A program made the position numbers and the translations under genes. The notes below the pieces were generated by a model. The model was not told the origin of the DNA. It made no database searches and was given only the letters and a program-made list of their open reading frames with translations. Below are positions 60,430-64,000 of a stretch of DNA of 64,000 bases, one piece after another. The stretch lies in NCBI RefSeq assembly GCF_030733425.1, contig NZ_JASHIZ010000009.1, forward strand, positions 1 through 64,000. Direction: 5' to 3'. The stretch comes from Roseovarius sp. MMSF_3350 (lineage in GTDB: Bacteria; Pseudomonadota; Alphaproteobacteria; Rhodobacterales; Rhodobacteraceae). Numbering within the stretch: position 1 is the first letter of the stretch; each line of letters opens with the position of its first letter.

Positions 60430-61445
60430 CGCGCCCGGGACGGGGCGGCGGGCGCCGCGGTGCCTTGTGCCGCCAGCACGCCGGGCACCGAAAGGTAGTG
60501 CATGCGCTTGGCTTCCTGCCGGCCGCGGGTGACGGTGTCGAGGATCAGCCCCACGGCGGCCGACAGGAACGCCAGGATCATCAGGCTGGCCGACAGCACG
60601 GCGGTGGGCAGGCGCGGCACGAGGCCGGTAGCGAAATACTCGGCGAAGACCGGCGCGGCGAGCGCCAGCGCGGTGATGGCGAAGGCGGCGGCCAGCGTGG
60701 AGAAGACCAGCAGCGGGCGCTCCTGTTTCAGAAGCCGGGAGATGGTGCGCAGGATGCGCATCCCGTCGCGGATGCTGTTGAGCTTGCTTTCCGAGCCTTC
60801 GGGGCGGTCCTTGAACCGGCCCGGCACCTCGGCGGTGGGCATGTCGAGTTCAAGCGCGTGCACGGTCAGCTCGGTCTCGATCTCGAAGCCGCGGGACATC
60901 ATCGGGAAGGTCTTGACGAAGCGGCGCGAGAACACGCGGAACCCCGAGAGCATGTCGCTGCTGCCGCGACCGAAGATCGTCTGGACGAGACCCGACAGAA
61001 CCTTGTTGCCTAGTTTGTGGCCCGGGCGATAGGCGGTGTCGCTGCCGGCGACGCGCACGCCGTTGACGAGATCGAGCCCCTCGCTGGCCAGCCTGGCCAC
61101 CATGGCGGGTGCTGCCGCGGCATCGTAGGTGTCGTCGCCGTCAACCATGACGAAGATGTCCGCCTCGACATCCGCGAACATGCGGCGCACCACGTGGCCC
61201 TTGCCCTGGCGCGGCTCGTGGCGAACGATGGCACCGGCGCGAGCGGCGACCTCGGCAGTGCCGTCCGAGGAGTTGTTGTCGTAGACATAGACCTGCGCCT
61301 GCGGCAGGGCGGCGCGGAAGTCGCGCACCACGGTCCCGATGGCCGCGGCCTCGTTGTAGCAGGGGATCAGCACCGCCACGCGCAGGGCCGCATCGCCGGT
61401 CAGGCGGGGCTTGGCGTTGAACTCGCTGGGAAACAGGACGGACAT
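60426..61445 (-). CDS. GT2-family polyprenyl-phosphate glycosyltransferase (GtrB/DPM-like)
   Basis: 339 residues from the ATG at 61445. 'RVAVLIPCYNEAAAIGTVVR' starts the GT-A fold, 'IFVMVDGDDTYDAAAAPAMV' has the DxD-type motif, and 'LSGFRVFSRRFVKTFPMMSR' follows. Two C-terminal helices, 'LLVFSTLAAAFAITALALAA' and 'AVLSASLMILAFLSAAVGLI', anchor it. It loads a sugar on polyprenyl phosphate for the GtrA partner downstream. Confidence 0.88.
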   Translation of the reverse strand: MSVLFPSEFNAKPRLTGDAALRVAVLIPCYNEAAAIGTVVRDFRAALPQAQVYVYDNNSSDGTAEVAARAGAIVRHEPRQGKGHVVRRMFADVEADIFVMVDGDDTYDAAAAPAMVARLASEGLDLVNGVRVAGSDTAYRPGHKLGNKVLSGLVQTIFGRGSSDMLSGFRVFSRRFVKTFPMMSRGFEIETELTVHALELDMPTAEVPGRFKDRPEGSESKLNSIRDGMRILRTISRLLKQERPLLVFSTLAAAFAITALALAAPVFAEYFATGLVPRLPTAVLSASLMILAFLSAAVGLILDTVTRGRQEAKRMHYLSVPGVLAAQGTAAPAAPSRAR

Positions 61446-61661
61446 GGGGCGGTTCTCTTGCTGTCTGGATCTGGGCCAGAAAAGCCGGGGAAACGGGCCA
61501 AAATAGGGCAAATCTGCGGAGTTACGGGGTTATCGGAGCCTATTGGCTGGCGCGGAGGAAACACGGCCGCGCGGTGTTGCGGACCACGTGCCATTAAGGC
61601 TTGCACGGTTGCGGGAATGTCGGGTTAGTGACCCCAACGAAGGAGAAAAGAGGGCCGGGCG

Positions 61662-63470
61662 ATGCAGGACACGGCGAGAGAGAGCAGGCTGTTCACCATC
61701 GTGCTGTTGCTGGCCGTCGTCATGGTCGTGTTCCGGGCGGTGGCGACGGGGCTGGCGCCGGTGGACACGCTGGCGGTGTCGGACAATGACGACATCATGC
61801 GGTTCCTTATGGTGCGCGACTGGCTGGCCGGGCAGGGGTGGTACGACACGGTGCAGTACCGGATGTTGCCACCCGAGGGGCTGGAGATGCACTGGTCGCG
61901 TTACGTGGATCTTGGCATCGCGGCGGTGATCTGGCCGCTGTCGCTGGTGATGGACGAGGGACAGGCGGCGGCGGTGGCGCTGGTGATGTGGCCGACGCTG
62001 CTGTTCATGGCGCTGATCGCGGTCACGGGACTGGCGGCGCGGCGGCTGTTCGGGAGCATGGCGGGGCTGGTCGCGGTCATGGCCGTGCTGCTGTGGCCGC
62101 CGACCGGGCTGACCTATTTCGCACCGGCGCGGATCGACCATCACAACGTGCAGATCCTGCTGATGACGCTGATGATGATCACCGTCCTGTGGCCGGGGCC
62201 GCGTGCGCGGCTGGGCGTGGCCGGAGGGCTGGCCGCGGCGCTGTCGTTGGCGGTGGGGCTGGAGACGATGGTGACGATCGCGCTGGCCGGGCTGGTGCTG
62301 GCGGGGCGCGTGGTGTTGTTGCGCCCGGGCGGAGCGCGCCAGATGACGGGGTTCTGCCTGGCGCTGGCGGGGGGCGCGACGCTGTTCTTCATGGGCCAGA
62401 CCATGCCGGCGGAGTGGCTGGTGTCGCGGTGTGACGAGCTGTCGTTGCCCTACCTTGTGCTGGCCTGGGTGGGGGCGGCGATCTGCATGGCGATGGTCGT
62501 GCTGTCGCCGAGGGTGCCCGGCGTGGCGCTGAGGGTAGGCGTGCTGGTGGCGCTGTCGGTGGCCGGGCTCGCCGCACTGGGGCCGTTGATCGGGCCGTGC
62601 ACAGGTGGCCCCTATGGCAGCCTGCCGAAAGAGGTGCAGGACCTGATCACCGGGCGGATCATCGAGGCGCGTCCCGCCTTGCCGTATCTATGGCAGGCCA
62701 ACGGGCTTGGCTTTCGTTTCGTGGCGCCGGCGGCAATGGCGGTGGCCCTGGGCAGCGCGGTCTGGGCGTGGCAGCTGTGGCGCGGCGGCGGCGGGGGCGC
62801 GGCGCGGGCAAGGCTGGGTGTGCTGTTGCTGTTCGGCTGGCTGGGCGTGATCGGGGCGCTGTTCCAGATCCGGCTGGTGCTGATGGGGGCAGCCGCGGTG
62901 CCGATGCTGACGGGCGTGGGGGTCGCGTCGCTGCTGGCGGCGGGCCGGGAGGGCCGGTTCGGCCGCATGGGCGCGGTGCCGGCGTTGGTGGCGGTGGGCC
63001 TGACGCTGATGCTGCCGACGCTGCACGGGCTGGTCACCGGCGGGGGCGGCGCGGGGGCGGCGGTGCCCACGACGATCACGAACGCTGGCGTGCGCATGAG
63101 AGATGCGGACACGTGCCGTCAGCCGGAGCTTCTGCGCAGCCTGAACACGGTGCCGCGCGGGGTGGTTCTGACTTCGAGCAGTTATGGCCCGCCGCTGTTG
63201 CTGCTGACGCATCACGACGCGCTGGCGGGGCCTTATCATCGCAGTGCGGACGCGATCGCCAACGGGGCGGTGCCGTTCGACGGCGACGAGGCGGCGCTGC
63301 GCCGGGCGTTGGAGCGGACCGGCGCGGATTACCTGCTGTTGTGCCGCGATGCGGGATATGGCGACGGGACATCCTTTGCCACGCGGCTGGCGGCCGGGGT
63401 GCCGGCCGAGGGGCTGGTGCCGGTCGAGGGGCCGGACGCGGCGCTGGTGCTGCTGAGGGTCGGGCGCTGA
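61662..63470 (+). CDS. GT-C-fold integral membrane glycosyltransferase-like protein
   Basis: 602 residues with about 11 membrane helices. The first periplasmic loop has 'AVSDNDDIMRFLMVRDWLAG' (an acidic D-N-D-D motif), then 'EGLEMHWSRYVDLGIAAVIW', and loop 4 has 'FAPARIDHHNVQ'. These are GT-C marks of the STT3/PMT superfamily. The C-terminal ~150 residues form a periplasmic domain with Cys in 'DADTCRQPELLR' and 'YLLLCRDAGYG'. Divergent from the GtrA/GT2 pair, it is the likely acceptor-side transferase using the flipped lipid-sugar. Acceptor unknown. Confidence 0.75.
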   Translation: MQDTARESRLFTIVLLLAVVMVVFRAVATGLAPVDTLAVSDNDDIMRFLMVRDWLAGQGWYDTVQYRMLPPEGLEMHWSRYVDLGIAAVIWPLSLVMDEGQAAAVALVMWPTLLFMALIAVTGLAARRLFGSMAGLVAVMAVLLWPPTGLTYFAPARIDHHNVQILLMTLMMITVLWPGPRARLGVAGGLAAALSLAVGLETMVTIALAGLVLAGRVVLLRPGGARQMTGFCLALAGGATLFFMGQTMPAEWLVSRCDELSLPYLVLAWVGAAICMAMVVLSPRVPGVALRVGVLVALSVAGLAALGPLIGPCTGGPYGSLPKEVQDLITGRIIEARPALPYLWQANGLGFRFVAPAAMAVALGSAVWAWQLWRGGGGGAARARLGVLLLFGWLGVIGALFQIRLVLMGAAAVPMLTGVGVASLLAAGREGRFGRMGAVPALVAVGLTLMLPTLHGLVTGGGGAGAAVPTTITNAGVRMRDADTCRQPELLRSLNTVPRGVVLTSSSYGPPLLLLTHHDALAGPYHRSADAIANGAVPFDGDEAALRRALERTGADYLLLCRDAGYGDGTSFATRLAAGVPAEGLVPVEGPDAALVLLRVGR

Positions 63471-63570
63471 CGCTCCGAGCCTATCCGGCAACGGCGCGTG
63501 GGTTGTCGGCAACGAGGCTTGACGGCCCTCATGGTCCGGGCAATCTGGGCGCGTCAGCAGGAGCGATATC

Positions 63571-64000
63571 ATGACAAGATGGACAGGCGAGGCGGAACCG
63601 GGCCGCCCGTGGTGGTGGGAAGCGGTGGCACCCGAGGCAACGGCGGACGGTTTGCCGGATCATTGCGACGTGCTGGTGATCGGCGCGGGCTACACCGGAT
63701 TGTCGGCGGCGATTGCAGCGCATGACAGCGGCGCGAAGGTCGTGGTGGTCGAGGCGGGCGTTCCGGGGGAAGGTGCGTCGAGCCGCAATGGCGGGATGGT
63801 GGGCGCGCATCCGCGGCTGAGCTGGGACAAGATGGCGGCGGCCTTTGGCGCGGAGGTGGCGGACGCCCTGCTGGCCGAGGCGGCCCCGGCGCTGGAATGG
63901 GCGCGGGATTTCATCGCGCACGAGACCATCGACTGTGATTTCAAGCAGACCGGACGTGTGCAACTGGCCTATACGGCGGCGCATTTCGAGGGGCAGAAGC
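63571..64000 (+). CDS. FAD-dependent oxidoreductase (DAO/PuuB-like), partial
   Basis: Open from the ATG at 63571 to the window end (143 codons). 'WTGEAEPGRPWWWEAVAPEA' is typical of PuuB/OrdL-like amine or glutamyl-putrescine oxidases, followed by the dinucleotide site 'CDVLVIGAGYTGLSAAIAAH' (G38-x-G40-x-x-G43) and 'GEGASSRNGGMVGAHPRLSW'. The C-terminal catalytic part is outside the window. Confidence 0.85.
   Translation, partial: MTRWTGEAEPGRPWWWEAVAPEATADGLPDHCDVLVIGAGYTGLSAAIAAHDSGAKVVVVEAGVPGEGASSRNGGMVGAHPRLSWDKMAAAFGAEVADALLAEAAPALEWARDFIAHETIDCDFKQTGRVQLAYTAAHFEGQK

Overview
The window looks like about 64 kb of chromosome from a marine alphaproteobacterium of the Rhodobacteraceae (Roseobacter group). 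The evidence is the high GC, the long antisense open frames typical of such genomes, and the gene content: a split his cluster (hisF-hisE, hisA, hisH-hisB), ohr/ohrR, DUF1523, DUF2147 and DUF4212 proteins, pyruvate carboxylase, acs/actP-type acetate genes and a pqi cluster. There are no rRNA genes and no CRISPR array. Three tRNAs are present: Tyr(GTA), Gly(GCC) and Leu(GAG).

Layout. 1-4.3 kb holds a partial conserved protein, O-acetylhomoserine sulfhydrylase, a DUF2007-like protein, a glycosyltransferase-like protein and an exported protein. 4.4-11.9 kb is a co-directional block of nine genes, mostly uncharacterised: a long coiled-coil protein reminiscent of TelA, five small or bitopic membrane proteins (one is DUF1523), two large soluble proteins and an AAA+ ATPase. 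It reads as one membrane-associated machine of unknown function. 11.9-12.8 kb is a sulfotransferase-like gene.

13.03-19.89 kb is a degenerate genomic island in the 3' end of tRNA-Tyr. It is bounded by a 19-bp direct repeat of the tRNA end, has matching arm motifs at both ends, and carries an integrase fragment, a serine recombinase with a res-like site, an XRE regulator and broken genes. Its cargo is an AAA ATPase next to a protein with an Abi_C/HEPN-like C terminus, a candidate anti-phage abortive-infection pair.

20-28 kb holds rlmB, small zinc-binding and CoA-binding proteins, and his genes interleaved with small exported proteins. 28-32 kb holds a GMC oxidoreductase with a Tat-exported partner, a glyoxalase, an RHH protein and a phosphodiesterase. 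32-38 kb holds pyruvate carboxylase, an FMN-dependent 2-hydroxyacid dehydrogenase and an acidic exported protein. 38-43.6 kb holds a UvrD/PcrA helicase with an odd lower-GC in-frame insert, the ohrR/ohr divergon with twin operators, lipB and tRNA-Leu. 43.9-46 kb holds two acidic repeat-rich envelope proteins. 46-50 kb holds pqiC, pqiB and a PqiA split into two genes. 50-55 kb holds a BtuF-like protein, a membrane-anchored DnaQ-type exonuclease, and a cNMP/CBS/DUF294 protein. 55-60 kb is the acetate module: acs, adk, DUF4212 and an SSS symporter. 60-63.5 kb holds GtrA, GT2 and GT-C membrane proteins for polyprenyl-linked sugar transfer. The window ends inside a FAD oxidoreductase.

The two places most likely to hold undescribed biology are the 4.4-11.9 kb AAA+/coiled-coil/membrane cluster and the AAA plus Abi_C/HEPN pair in the tRNA-Tyr island. 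All family calls come from reading the sequence, with no database search.
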